From Phycisphaerae bacterium (GTDB lineage: Bacteria; Planctomycetota; Phycisphaerae; UBA1845): 64,000 bases of DNA. Location of the stretch: the NCBI GenBank assembly GCA_028289375.1, contig JANQQK010000042.1, forward strand, positions 1 through 64,000, given 5' to 3'. Shown here one piece after another: positions 34,853 to 43,566 of this stretch (within the stretch, counting starts at the first letter, position 1; each line of letters opens with the position of its first letter). The translations under genes were made by a program, and so were the position numbers. Below the pieces are notes generated by a model. It was not told where the DNA came from. It saw nothing but the letters and a program-made list of their open reading frames with translations, and did not search any database.

Positions 34853-35569
34853 ATGATAGTCGGACGGTCAGCCATTCGAAACGGGGGCATGGTTCTTTCA
34901 CTCTTGATCCTGATGGCGGCGATGACAGGCTGTCAGACGACGTATGGCCGATTGCGACTCGAAGGTCACCGTGCGATGTCCAAGAACGACTACCGCGCCG
35001 CACGCGTCTTTTTCAACGAAGCACACGAACGCAAAGCCGGCGACGCGGAAAACCTGTTCGACCTCGGCATGGTCGCGATGCACTACGCCCGCGAGCGCTT
35101 CGAGCAGCGTAACGAACCCGCCGCGCTCCGCGAGCTGGATCAGGCCATCTGGTACTTCTCGCGTGCCATCGAATCGCGTCCCGGCATGCAGTCGGCCATC
35201 GTGGCCAAGAACAACGCGTTGGAGTTGAAGGGCAACTACGACTCTGCACTGACGGAAGCGGAGTGGGCAGCCGCCTTCGTGGGTCCGTCGGCCAAGGCGT
35301 ACATGTTCCTGGCGTCGGAGCTTGAGGAACGTGGCGATGTCGATGCGGCGTTGCTTCGCTACCGTCAAGCCGTCGCCATCGAGCCGCGCAACGCCGTCGC
35401 CCACGCGGAACTTGGTCAATTCCTGTTGCGACGCGGCCAGAACGATGCAGCCATCGAATCGCTGCAAAATGCCTACGAAATCGACCCGCTCACGCCCGGG
35501 GTCGTGTCGACGCTGACCGATCTTGAAGCACCGCTGCCACGATCGAACAACCGCAAAGGCTCGTCGTAA
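34853..35569 (+). CDS. TPR lipoprotein
   Basis: 238 residues. A lipoprotein signal (hydrophobic stretch ending MTGCQTT, Cys at about 27) leads to about four TPR units: 'YRAARVFFNEAHERKAGDAE', 'ALRELDQAIWYFSRAIESRPG', 'YDSALTEAEWAAAFVG', 'DVDAALLRYRQAVAIEPRNA' and 'QNDAAIESLQNAYEIDPLTP'. Such proteins bind partners at the outer membrane. The asparagine synthase gene starts eight bases after its stop, so the two are probably co-transcribed. GGGAG precedes the start. Confidence 0.85.
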   Translation: MIVGRSAIRNGGMVLSLLILMAAMTGCQTTYGRLRLEGHRAMSKNDYRAARVFFNEAHERKAGDAENLFDLGMVAMHYARERFEQRNEPAALRELDQAIWYFSRAIESRPGMQSAIVAKNNALELKGNYDSALTEAEWAAAFVGPSAKAYMFLASELEERGDVDAALLRYRQAVAIEPRNAVAHAELGQFLLRRGQNDAAIESLQNAYEIDPLTPGVVSTLTDLEAPLPRSNNRKGSS

Positions 35570-35576
35570 CAACTGA

Positions 35577-37487
35577 ATGTGCGGCATCGCCGGGATCGTG
35601 AATCTGGACGGTCGCCCGATTGACCGGGATGGTCTGAATCGGGCCGTTGCGTCCATGCGCCATCGCGGACCCGATGATGACGGCTTGTGGTACGAAGAAC
35701 AGCCGGGATTCAGCGTCGGGTTCGGCGCGACGCGGTTGGCCATCCTCGACACATCCTCCGCTGGGCATCAACCCATGGTCAGTGACGATGGGCACCACGC
35801 CGTGGTGTTCAACGGATTGATCTACAACTATCGCGAGATCGCAGCGGAACTGGCAAGCAGCGGCGTGTCGCTGCGCAGCGGATGCGATACGGAAGTCGTT
35901 CTGGCGGCATGTCGATTGTGGGGCACGGCAGCCATGTCGCGATTCAACGGCATGTTCGCGCTGGCGTACGTCGATCGCCGCACGCATCGGGGGTTTCTGG
36001 CACGCGATCGGTTCGGCATCAAGCCGTTGTTCTACGCGCTGACGGATCAGCAGATTCTCTTCGCCAGCGAGATGCGAACGCTGCGCACGTTGGGCGATTG
36101 GCCTGACGAACTCAACCGTGCGGCACTTGTGCATTACCTGCGGATGGGCTTCGTTGCGCAACCGGACACGATCTTTGCGGCTGCCCGTCGCGTACCGCCG
36201 GGTTCGTTTCTCTCCTTTGATGCACGCGGCATGGCGGTACCGAAGACCTACTACAGCATTCCCGTCCGAACGGCATCCGACCCGATTCCCGATGAGCGCG
36301 ATGCGGCTGAGCGGGTCCGATCGGCCATCCGACACGCGGTTGCACGACGTCGCGTTGCGGACGTGCCCATCGGTGCCTTTCTGTCAGGTGGCGTCGACTC
36401 GTCGATCGTTGTCGCACACTTGGCTGAATTGTCGAGCAGACCTGTCCGTACGTATTCGATCGGTTGGTCAGACGAAAGCGCGTATGACGAGACAAGCCAT
36501 GCCGCCAAAGTGGCGAGCAGGTTTGGCGCTGAACACACTGCGATGCGGTGTCGTGCGTTAGACGTGTTGGATCTATTGCCGCACGCGCTCGATCATCTCG
36601 GCGAGCCGTTCTTCGACAGTTCGCTCTTGCCGACGATGCTGGTTTCGCGCCTTGCGCGCGAGCACGTCACAGTTGCCCTCTCCGGCGATGGTGCCGACGA
36701 ACTTCTCGGCGGTTATTGGCGCTACGCCGCTCATGATTTTCGCCGCGCGTATCATCGAGTTCCGGCACTCATTCGAACACACCTGTTGGAACGATTGGCC
36801 CATCGCGCCACCGTCGGAAAAGGCACGTGGGTTCAGAATCGACTGCGACAGGTTCGAAAGCTGCTTCGCGCGGGAAGCGGTGATCCGTTCGCCAACCACA
36901 TCGCTTGGTCGCGCATCCTCGCCCCCGAAGCCGATGACCTGATCGATGGCAACAACGACGATCCGCTGGCCAACCGCATCGCCGACGCGACATGCGATGC
37001 CGATCCCGACGATCCGTTGAACCGCATCCTCGCGTTTGATCTGCACCATTCGCTGACCAACGACATGCTTCACAAAGTCGACCTCGCCAGCATGTACCAC
37101 TCGCTCGAGGTCCGCGTGCCGTTTCTCGATTCCGATGTCGTTGCGACAGCGATGGCGATGCCGTCGACGATGAAGATACGCGGCGGCGTGACCAAACGTG
37201 TGCTCAAGGAGGCCTACCGCGGCATCCTGCCCGATGACGTGCTGGAGCGACCGAAGAAGGGGTTTGAAGTGCCGATCGGCGAATTCCTGCGACGGGAACT
37301 GCGGGAGATGTTCCACGACGTGGTCACACCACAAGCTCTCGCATCCTTCGACATCATCCGACCGGACGTCGTTCAACGCCTGTATTCAGACCATCTCGCC
37401 CGTCGCGGCGAGCACGCCGATCTGCTTTTCGCCCTCCTGAGCCTGTGTTGGTGGAATAATCGGCGGCGTGATAGGATTTCAACTTAG
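35577..37487 (+). CDS. asnB: Glutamine-hydrolysing asparagine synthase
   Basis: 636 residues starting MCGIAGIVNL, with the catalytic Cys2 of the class II glutaminase domain, RHRGPDD (28-34) and FNGLIYNY (78-85). The C-terminal synthetase has the ATP pyrophosphatase loop SGGVDSS (270-276), then 'ALSGDGADELLGGYWRY'. The family includes true asparagine synthases and amidotransferases of glycan or peptide assembly; the adjoining TPR lipoprotein does not settle which. Length and organisation are normal. Confidence 0.92.
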   Translation: MCGIAGIVNLDGRPIDRDGLNRAVASMRHRGPDDDGLWYEEQPGFSVGFGATRLAILDTSSAGHQPMVSDDGHHAVVFNGLIYNYREIAAELASSGVSLRSGCDTEVVLAACRLWGTAAMSRFNGMFALAYVDRRTHRGFLARDRFGIKPLFYALTDQQILFASEMRTLRTLGDWPDELNRAALVHYLRMGFVAQPDTIFAAARRVPPGSFLSFDARGMAVPKTYYSIPVRTASDPIPDERDAAERVRSAIRHAVARRRVADVPIGAFLSGGVDSSIVVAHLAELSSRPVRTYSIGWSDESAYDETSHAAKVASRFGAEHTAMRCRALDVLDLLPHALDHLGEPFFDSSLLPTMLVSRLAREHVTVALSGDGADELLGGYWRYAAHDFRRAYHRVPALIRTHLLERLAHRATVGKGTWVQNRLRQVRKLLRAGSGDPFANHIAWSRILAPEADDLIDGNNDDPLANRIADATCDADPDDPLNRILAFDLHHSLTNDMLHKVDLASMYHSLEVRVPFLDSDVVATAMAMPSTMKIRGGVTKRVLKEAYRGILPDDVLERPKKGFEVPIGEFLRRELREMFHDVVTPQALASFDIIRPDVVQRLYSDHLARRGEHADLLFALLSLCWWNNRRRDRIST

Positions 37488-37519
37488 GCAGGCGAGCAGG
37501 TTCAGAACAGGGAGTTGAT

Positions 37520-38587
37520 ATGCGTGCACTCTTGAGGATGACGCTGGGTGTCTTGGTCGTGGTGGTCTCGGTGCAGACGGTTCGCGCAGCAGACGCACCG
37601 CGTGAGCTGGGTGACATTCAATGGCACCGCGGGTTTGATGCTTCCGCAGCCGAGGCAGCCAAGCAGAACAGACCGATGCTCGTGCTGTTTCAGGAAGTCC
37701 CCGGCTGCAGCACGTGCGTCAATTACGGGCAGGGACCGTTGAGTCACCCGCTGATTGTCGAGGCTGCTGAGACGCTGTTTCATCCGGTGGCTGTGTTCAA
37801 CAACATCGACGGTGCGGACAAGACGACGCTCGCGTCATTCAAGGAGCCATCCTGGAACAACCCGGTGGTTCGCGTCATGACGCCCGATCGCAAACCGCTC
37901 GCGCCGCGACTGGCCAACGACTATTCATTGGCTGGGTTGGCCGGTGCGATGGTGGCTGCCCTCGATGCATCGGACACAACCGTACCCACTTGGCTGCAGT
38001 TGCTCGCCGACGAGGGAACCGCCCGCCGTCGCGGACTTGAGCAGGCCACATTCGTGATGCACTGCTTCTGGGAAGGCGAGGGATCGTTGGGCGGACTGAA
38101 CGGCGCCATCACGACGAAGCCCGGTTTCGTCGGTGGGGCGGAGGTAGTGCACGTGCAGTTTGATCCGAAAGTGATCAGCTACGAGAAGTTGCTCGGCGAA
38201 GCGCGGAAGATGAAATGTGCGTCGAAGGTGTTCACGCACAACAAAGCCCAACAGACCGCAGCGGCCAAGGTCGTGGGCGAACAAGCCACACCACTCAAGT
38301 CGTCCATCCGGCCGGACAAGACGCCGAAGTACTACCTCGCGAACACCGTGTACGAGCACATCCCGATGACCGAAACGCAGGCCGCCCGTGTCAACAGCGC
38401 CATCGGCAGCAAGCGAAACCCGGACGGGTTTCTCTCACCGCGGCAAATTGCCCTGATTGAAACCGTACGCAAGCACCCGTCCGCATCATGGCCAACGGTT
38501 GTCGGTACCACGGATATCACGCGTGCGTGGAAAGAGGTATCTGCGGTGGCAGTCAGGGTTTCGGGGCAGTCACTGTCGCGGAAGTAA
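37520..38587 (+). CDS. Exported thioredoxin-like/MsrA-like fusion protein
   Basis: 355 residues with a signal peptide (1-24, ending VRAAD). The N-terminal half is thioredoxin-like: 'NRPMLVLFQEVPGCSTC' with a CxxC (Cys63, Cys66). The motif VPGC is like the VPGU motif of some seleno-thioredoxin proteins, with Cys instead of selenocysteine. The C-terminal half resembles MsrA: CFW (182-184) plus 'GGLNGAITTKPGFVGGAEVVHVQFDPKVISYEKLL'. The MsrA active Cys is retained, though the surrounding family motif GCFWGVE is degenerate (HCFWEGEG). It is probably a periplasmic disulfide or methionine-sulfoxide reductase. Confidence 0.75.
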   Translation: MRALLRMTLGVLVVVVSVQTVRAADAPRELGDIQWHRGFDASAAEAAKQNRPMLVLFQEVPGCSTCVNYGQGPLSHPLIVEAAETLFHPVAVFNNIDGADKTTLASFKEPSWNNPVVRVMTPDRKPLAPRLANDYSLAGLAGAMVAALDASDTTVPTWLQLLADEGTARRRGLEQATFVMHCFWEGEGSLGGLNGAITTKPGFVGGAEVVHVQFDPKVISYEKLLGEARKMKCASKVFTHNKAQQTAAAKVVGEQATPLKSSIRPDKTPKYYLANTVYEHIPMTETQAARVNSAIGSKRNPDGFLSPRQIALIETVRKHPSASWPTVVGTTDITRAWKEVSAVAVRVSGQSLSRK

Positions 38588-38597
38588 GCGATCACGC

Positions 38598-39551
38598 TCA
38601 TTCTGCAGCAATGGAAACGAAGCGGTCGCCTGCGCTGACATGTCGGCCATTGACGAATGCGGACCAGTCCATCAGCGCGCTGGCCGCCGGTTTGATCTGC
38701 TCGATGGCGATGAGTCCGTCGCCGGTCGCAACGCGGTGATCCGCATCAATCGTGCCGTGAGGTTGATTGGTTTGACCGTCCATTGTCCGAACGCGGGCAA
38801 CCGTCACGATTTCGTCTCGTGAGCCGTCTGCCGACTGAAACCGGCACGTTGCCCCAGGCCAGCTCCACATGCCGTGAATGTGTGCGGCGATGCGCGTGGC
38901 GGGCTGCGACCAGTCGATGTGGCCATCCTGCTTGGTCAGCTTGGGCGCGAGCGTCGCGTCGTTGTCGTTCTGTGGTTGGCCGTCGGGAACGCGACCATTC
39001 TCAAACATCTGCACCGCCTTGAGCACCGCTTCGGGACCAAGCAGGGACAACCGGTCGTGCAGTTCGGCCGCGGTCTCCTGCGGCGCGATGGCCGTCGACA
39101 CGCTGGTCAGAATGGGCCCGGCATCCATGCGATCGACAAGCTTGAACACCGTCACACCGGTTTCGGATTCGCCGTTGAGCACCGCCCATTGAAACGGAGC
39201 CGCACCGCGGTACTTCGGCAGCAGCGAGGCGTGCAGGTTGATGCATCCGCCGCGGATGCCGTCGCGGAAGGGTTGCTTGATCTTCTGCCCGAACGCGATC
39301 ACGACGCCCACGTCGATGTTGAGATCGGTCACGCGCGCGATCCACGCTTCGTCGTTGATGTTCTCCGCCTCGGCCACCTCGAGATCGCGTTTCAGGGCGG
39401 CGGTTTTCGTGGGGGTTGGTGCCAACTTGCGGCCTCGCCCGGCTTTGCGATCTGGTTGGGTGATCACCAGCGGGATGTTGAAACCGTCGGCCACGAGGCG
39501 GTCGAGCGTCGGGATGGCGAATTCACCGGAGGCGATGAAGAGGACGCGCAT
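38598..39551 (-). CDS. fmt: Methionyl-tRNA formyltransferase
   Basis: 317 residues. The N-terminal transferase domain has 'FGQKIKQPFRDGIRGGCINLHASLLPKYRGAAPFQWAVLNGE', with the conserved Asn-x-His-x-S-x-L-P and 'DAGPILTSVSTAI' segments; the C-terminal OB domain begins near 205. It formylates initiator Met-tRNA using 10-formyl-tetrahydrofolate. It starts eight bases after the def stop, the standard def-fmt pair. Confidence 0.96.
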   Translation of the reverse strand: MRVLFIASGEFAIPTLDRLVADGFNIPLVITQPDRKAGRGRKLAPTPTKTAALKRDLEVAEAENINDEAWIARVTDLNIDVGVVIAFGQKIKQPFRDGIRGGCINLHASLLPKYRGAAPFQWAVLNGESETGVTVFKLVDRMDAGPILTSVSTAIAPQETAAELHDRLSLLGPEAVLKAVQMFENGRVPDGQPQNDNDATLAPKLTKQDGHIDWSQPATRIAAHIHGMWSWPGATCRFQSADGSRDEIVTVARVRTMDGQTNQPHGTIDADHRVATGDGLIAIEQIKPAASALMDWSAFVNGRHVSAGDRFVSIAAE

Positions 39552-39559
39552 GGGATGGG

Positions 39560-40093
39560 TCAGCGTTTGCCGGCCTTGAAGTCGGCTTCAAGCTGCTTGA
39601 TGGTTCGGCGATTGGCGAGTTCGTCGCCCGACGCCATCTGATCGATGATGAGTTTCCCGTCGAGATGGTCGGTCTCGTGCTGCCAAATGCGGGCGAGCAG
39701 GTCACTGGCGGTCCTGGATTTTGGTGTCCCGTCGACGTCGTTTCCCTCGATGTGGCAGTTGGTCGCCCGCCGACGCATCACGTGCACAGCCGGCAGCGAA
39801 AGGCAGCCTTCCTCACCCTCCGCGGCGCCCTCATGTTCCGATAAAACCGGGTTTACCCAGACGTGATCATTGCCCGGTTCGCCGGTATCGTTGCAGACGA
39901 ACATGCGGATCGGCACGCCGACCTGTGGGGCGGCCAACCCGACGCCACGGGCGGAATGCATGATTTCGATCATCCGCTGGGCGAACGCGTGCAGCTCGTC
40001 AGTGAACTCCGTGATCGGCGCGCACTTTTTTCTCAGCACGGGATCTGGATAATAAACGACACGTAGATGATCGAGCGGGCGGTCGAGTATCAT
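39560..40093 (-). CDS. def: Peptide deformylase
   Basis: 177 residues. All three motifs are present: GVGLAAPQV (50-58), EGCLS (95-99) and HETDH (139-143), which holds the metal-binding HExxH. It removes the formyl group from nascent proteins and is paired with fmt downstream. The upstream gap contains AT-rich sequence including TATACTATAACC, a possible minus-strand -10 region. Confidence 0.96.
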   Translation of the reverse strand: MILDRPLDHLRVVYYPDPVLRKKCAPITEFTDELHAFAQRMIEIMHSARGVGLAAPQVGVPIRMFVCNDTGEPGNDHVWVNPVLSEHEGAAEGEEGCLSLPAVHVMRRRATNCHIEGNDVDGTPKSRTASDLLARIWQHETDHLDGKLIIDQMASGDELANRRTIKQLEADFKAGKR

Positions 40094-40116
40094 GGGTGCA
40101 AATGTCTAAGCGGTGG

Positions 40117-40144
40117 TTGACGCGTCTCCAAGGGGTTATAGTAT
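40117..40144 (+). promoter_or_regulatory. Promoter of the TPR-protein gene at 40226
   Basis: TTGACG (40117-40122), a 16-base spacer and TAGTAT (40139-40144), reading rightward. Transcription would start about 75 bases before the gene's ATG. Confidence 0.5.
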
Positions 40145-40225
40145 ACCGCGCTCAAGTTTTGTAAAGGATTGCAGGCCAAGAGGTAAGACACGCTCGCCGT
40201 TGTCGCCTGTGCGTAGAATCTACTG

Positions 40226-41686
40226 ATGGCTGACGAGAAACCAGAACAACACGAACAGGCTCCGGAGATCGACGAAGCCAACGCGCGCTACGTCTCCGAT
40301 GAGGTGGACAAGAAAAAGGCGCGCCGGTTCTTCGAGCGTGCCAAGGAGTTGGCCGCCAACAAGAGCTGGGACTTCGCGATCAAGTGCTACCACGAGGGTC
40401 TTGGCTTTTGGCCTGAAGCGGTTGAGGAAGGTCATCAGCCCTTGCGTTTGGCAGCCTGCGAGCGGAACGTGCGCGGCGGCAAGAAGCCGGGATTCGCCGA
40501 TGGCGTGAAGCACTCGATGACGAGTCGCGATGCCAGAAAGGCGATGCTCAACGCCGAATGGTTGCTGTCACACGACCCGTTCAATGTTTCCTACATGGAG
40601 GGCTTGCTCAAAGCTGCCAACAAACTCCACGCCGAGGAAACGCTCATCTGGATTGGCCCGATTTACCTCAACGCAGCCGAGAGCGAGAAGAAAATCAGCC
40701 CCAAGCGATTTGCCCTGCTTCGCGAGGTCTACGAGGAGGCGGGGGATCGGGCCGTGGCTCGGCATGAGGTGGCCCACGGCGTGCTGTGCTACGAGCGTGC
40801 CGCCGAGGCGCTGCGGCTGCATTCGCAGGTGGATCCGAAGGACCGAAGTCTGACCAATGAGCTGCGTGATCTGAGCACGAAGCTGACGATCCTGAAAGGC
40901 AAGTATGAGTCGGGTGGCGACTACAAGGAGAGCATGCTCGATAGCGATCAACAGAAACTCATCCACGACAAAGAGCGCATGGTCCAGACGGATGAAGAGC
41001 TTGAGAAGCTGATCAAGGCGGCCAAGATCGAGGTAGAGGCGAATCCCGGAAACATAGGCAAAGTGGACAGTCTGGCGGATTTGCTGTGTCGTCGCGAGGA
41101 TGAGAGCGGCGAGAAGCAGGCGATCGAGATTCTGATGCAGAACTTCAAGGCACACGGCGAATTCCAGTTTCGCATGCGGGCCGAGGACATCAGGATCAAG
41201 CAGATGCGGCGGTCCGTTCGCGAGGCAAATGCGTCTGGCAACAAGGATCAGGCGTTGGAGCTTTACAAAGATCAGCTTCGCTTTGAGTTGAAGGCGTATG
41301 GCGAGCGCGTGAAGCAATATCCGACGGACAACAAATACAAGTATGAATACGCCCAGCGGCTGTTCAGTGCCCGTCGCTACGACGACGCGATTCCACTGTT
41401 TCAGGCCGGCAGGGCGGATCCGAAGGTGCGGACGCTGTGCGATCTGAAGCTTGGGCAGTGCTTCTTCCAGAAGAAATTCTTCAAGCAGGCGATCGGATCG
41501 CTGACCAAGGCGATCGGAACGTACGAGTTCGCCGAGGACAACATCGGCAAGGAGCTTCGGTATTGGCTGGCGCGGTCGCAGGAAGCGGCAGGGGCCCCTG
41601 ACGAGGCTCGGGACGTTTATGGACAAATCCTCGAGATGGACTACAACTTCCGCGATGTTCGTGATAGACTTGCCGCTCTGGATTGA
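40226..41686 (+). CDS. TPR protein, cytoplasmic, planctomycete type
   Basis: 486 residues, no signal or membrane helix. Short TPR-like helical repeats appear at about 35-60 (ARRFFERAKELAANKSWDFAIKCYHEGL), 290-320 and 395-470 (RRYDDAIPLFQAGRADPKV; KKFFKQAIGSLTKAIGTYEF; 'AGAPDEARDVYGQILEMDYNF'), with a charged coiled coil between (about 205-260). No catalytic motif. TPR proteins act as scaffolds, and partners are unknown. It precedes rpsT by 67 bases. Confidence 0.75.
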   Translation: MADEKPEQHEQAPEIDEANARYVSDEVDKKKARRFFERAKELAANKSWDFAIKCYHEGLGFWPEAVEEGHQPLRLAACERNVRGGKKPGFADGVKHSMTSRDARKAMLNAEWLLSHDPFNVSYMEGLLKAANKLHAEETLIWIGPIYLNAAESEKKISPKRFALLREVYEEAGDRAVARHEVAHGVLCYERAAEALRLHSQVDPKDRSLTNELRDLSTKLTILKGKYESGGDYKESMLDSDQQKLIHDKERMVQTDEELEKLIKAAKIEVEANPGNIGKVDSLADLLCRREDESGEKQAIEILMQNFKAHGEFQFRMRAEDIRIKQMRRSVREANASGNKDQALELYKDQLRFELKAYGERVKQYPTDNKYKYEYAQRLFSARRYDDAIPLFQAGRADPKVRTLCDLKLGQCFFQKKFFKQAIGSLTKAIGTYEFAEDNIGKELRYWLARSQEAAGAPDEARDVYGQILEMDYNFRDVRDRLAALD

Positions 41687-41753
41687 CCTCGCGGTGACCA
41701 TCCGCACCTGAATTTCAGGCATCAACCGGCACAGACACCAAGGAGACGCATAC

Positions 41754-42029
41754 GTGCCCAACATTCAGTCTGCCAAGAAGCGCGTGAAGACCAACGAGAA
41801 GAGACGCATCATCAATCGCTCACGCCGGCATGTCGTCAAGACGCAAGTCCGCAAGTTCCTCGAAGCCGTCCACGACCGCGAGGTCGACAAGGCGACCGAG
41901 GAGTTTCGTCGCGTGACGAAGATTCTGGATCAGACAGCGGCGAAGGGCACGATGCACAAGAACACGGTTGCCCGTCGCAAGTCGCGTCTGGCTGCCCGTT
42001 TGAACGCTCTGGTCGCCGAAGCCAAGTAA
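41754..42029 (+). CDS. rpsT: 30S ribosomal protein S20
   Basis: 91 residues with a GTG start and GGAGA seven bases upstream. 'MPNIQSAKKRVKTNEKRRII', 'GTMHKNTVARRKSRLAARLN' and Lys/Arg-rich helices match bS20. It binds 16S rRNA early in 30S assembly. Confidence 0.95.
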   Translation: MPNIQSAKKRVKTNEKRRIINRSRRHVVKTQVRKFLEAVHDREVDKATEEFRRVTKILDQTAAKGTMHKNTVARRKSRLAARLNALVAEAK

Positions 42030-42055
42030 CTCCGCACGCGTTACCCGGTTCGGGC

Positions 42056-42622
42056 ATGTCGTCCTCCGACGCACCTCGCTTTGTTTCCCGGGCCGGGGAA
42101 AAGCTCGATTACGCATTGGAACGGTTTGAGATTGACCTAGGGGGCTGGGTCTGCGCGGACCTCGGCAGCAATGTCGGGGGCTTCGTGGATTGTCTGCTGC
42201 AGCGGGGGGCGGAGCGGGTCTATTCGGTCGACACGGGGCATGGGGTGCTCGATTGGAATCTGCGGAACGACGATCGCGTGGTCGTGATGGAAAAGACCAA
42301 CGCGCTGCATGTCGAACTGCCGGAGTTGGTGCGGTTGGTGACGATCGACGTCGCGTGGACAAGGCAGCACCTGGTGGTGCCGCGGGCGTTGGAGATGATC
42401 GAGGACGACGGTGTGATCGTGTCGTTGATCAAGCCGCACTACGAGGCGGAGCCGGGCATGTTGAAACGCGGTGTGCTGCCGCGGGACCGGGTGGATGAGG
42501 TGGTGGCTGGCGTGCTGGATCGGCTGGGGCAGTTGGGGGCGCGTGTTGCGTGTTGGGTGGAGAGTCCGATCGAGGGGGACAAGGGGAATCTTGAGGTGTT
42601 GGCGTTGATGCGGCTGGGGTAG
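42056..42622 (+). CDS. TlyA-like rRNA methyltransferase lacking the S4 domain
   Basis: 188 residues with an FtsJ-type methyltransferase: 'FVSRAGEKLDYALERFEIDLGGWVCADLGSNVGGFVDCLLQRGAERVYSVDTGHGVLDW' (motif I), then 'VTIDVAWTRQHLVVPRALEMI' and 'SLIKPHYEAEPG'. TlyA proteins (2'-O-methyltransferases of 16S/23S rRNA) begin with an S4 RNA-binding domain, and this one begins directly with the 'SRAGEKL' linker. The catalytic set is otherwise complete. It follows rpsT by 26 bases and fits a ribosome-maturation role. Confidence 0.85.
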   Translation: MSSSDAPRFVSRAGEKLDYALERFEIDLGGWVCADLGSNVGGFVDCLLQRGAERVYSVDTGHGVLDWNLRNDDRVVVMEKTNALHVELPELVRLVTIDVAWTRQHLVVPRALEMIEDDGVIVSLIKPHYEAEPGMLKRGVLPRDRVDEVVAGVLDRLGQLGARVACWVESPIEGDKGNLEVLALMRLG

Positions 42623-42655
42623 TGGTTGGTGTTCTGATGGTCCTCTTGCCGGTCC

Positions 42656-42723
42656 GTCACCCACAAGGGGTGACGCTACAGAAGAAGAGGTTGACATGGC
42701 GGACGAGGGGTGACGCTACAGAA
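42656..42723. repeat. Short direct repeat with a small inverted repeat
   Basis: AGGGGTGACGCTACAGAA occurs twice, 42666-42683 and 42706-42723, 40 bases apart. The first copy overlaps the inverted repeat GTCACCC/GGGTGAC (42656-42674). The surrounding sequence between the convergent methyltransferase and yebC is otherwise unremarkable; it may be a dispersed genomic repeat. Confidence 0.55.
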
Positions 42724-42761
42724 TGGTGGGGGTCGCCTTACCGGGGAGCTGAGGCACTTGA

Positions 42762-43508
42762 TCAATCGAGTTGGGACATGATGTCGTCGGGGATGTCGAA
42801 GTTGGCGGAGACGCTTTCGACGTCGTCGTGGTCTTCGAGGGCTTCGACCAAGCGCAGGACTTTCTTGGCGTCGTCGACGGAGGCGAGTTCGATGGTGTTG
42901 GCGGCGACGTTGGTGACGTCGGAGGATTCGATGGGGATTTCGGCTGCTTCGAGGGCGGCTTTGAGGTCGAGGTAGGCTGCGGGTTCACAGGTGACCTCGT
43001 GGACCATGGCGGAGCTGCTGACGTCGTCGGCGCCGTTTTCCAGAGCGATTTCCATGACCTTGTCTTCGCCGACGGATTCAGCGCTGATGGCGAAGATGCC
43101 TTTCTGGGTGAACATCCATGCGACGGAGTTGGGGGTACCGAGGTTGCCGCCGCTGCGTTCGAAGAGTTTCTTGACCTCCGGTGCGGTGCGGTTGCGGTTG
43201 TCTGTGAGGGCTTTTGCCATCACGGCGACGCCATTGGGTCCGTACCCTTCGTAGACGACCTCTTCGTAGGTTTCCCCCTCGAGTTCACCGGTGCCTTTCT
43301 TGATGGCTTTCTCGATGGTGTCCTTGGGCATGTTGTCTGCTTTGGCTTTGTCGATGGCGAGGCGGAGGGTGGGGTTGTCATCTGGATTGCCACCGCCCTT
43401 GGCCGCCATGGTGACAGCGCGGGCGAGCTTGCTCCAGTTCTTGCCGCGTTTGGCGTCGAGGCGGGCCTTCTTGTGCTTGATGGTTGACCATTTGGAGTGT
43501 CCGGACAT
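42762..43508 (-). CDS. yebC: YebC/PmpR-family regulator
   Basis: 248 residues, beginning 'MSGHSKWSTIKHKKARLDAKRGKNWSKLARAVTMAAKGG', the family's invariant N-terminus. 'YEGYGPNGVAVMAKALTDNRNRTAPEVKKLF' and 'TQKGIFAISAESVGEDKVME' follow. The family includes DNA-binding regulators and, in some bacteria, factors for translation of proline-rich stretches. AGAGGAAA precedes the start. It is the last gene of the long minus-strand operon, 59 bases after the TPR lipoprotein's stop. Confidence 0.95.
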   Translation of the reverse strand: MSGHSKWSTIKHKKARLDAKRGKNWSKLARAVTMAAKGGGNPDDNPTLRLAIDKAKADNMPKDTIEKAIKKGTGELEGETYEEVVYEGYGPNGVAVMAKALTDNRNRTAPEVKKLFERSGGNLGTPNSVAWMFTQKGIFAISAESVGEDKVMEIALENGADDVSSSAMVHEVTCEPAAYLDLKAALEAAEIPIESSDVTNVAANTIELASVDDAKKVLRLVEALEDHDDVESVSANFDIPDDIMSQLD

Positions 43509-43566
43509 CGCAGTTTCCTCTTTCGTCGCACGGGTGGCGTCTGTTCCGGGCCACGGTGCGGTGTGT

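Noticed and set aside
37520..38587. Selenoprotein with in-frame TGA
   Set aside because: The VPG motif is followed by a TGC Cys codon, and no in-frame TGA or SECIS-like hairpin is needed or seen.
42771..43487. Long plus-strand frame opposite yebC, rich in Gly, Asp, Val and Phe
   Set aside because: It is the antisense of a clear family member; the biased composition comes from the complementary codon pattern.
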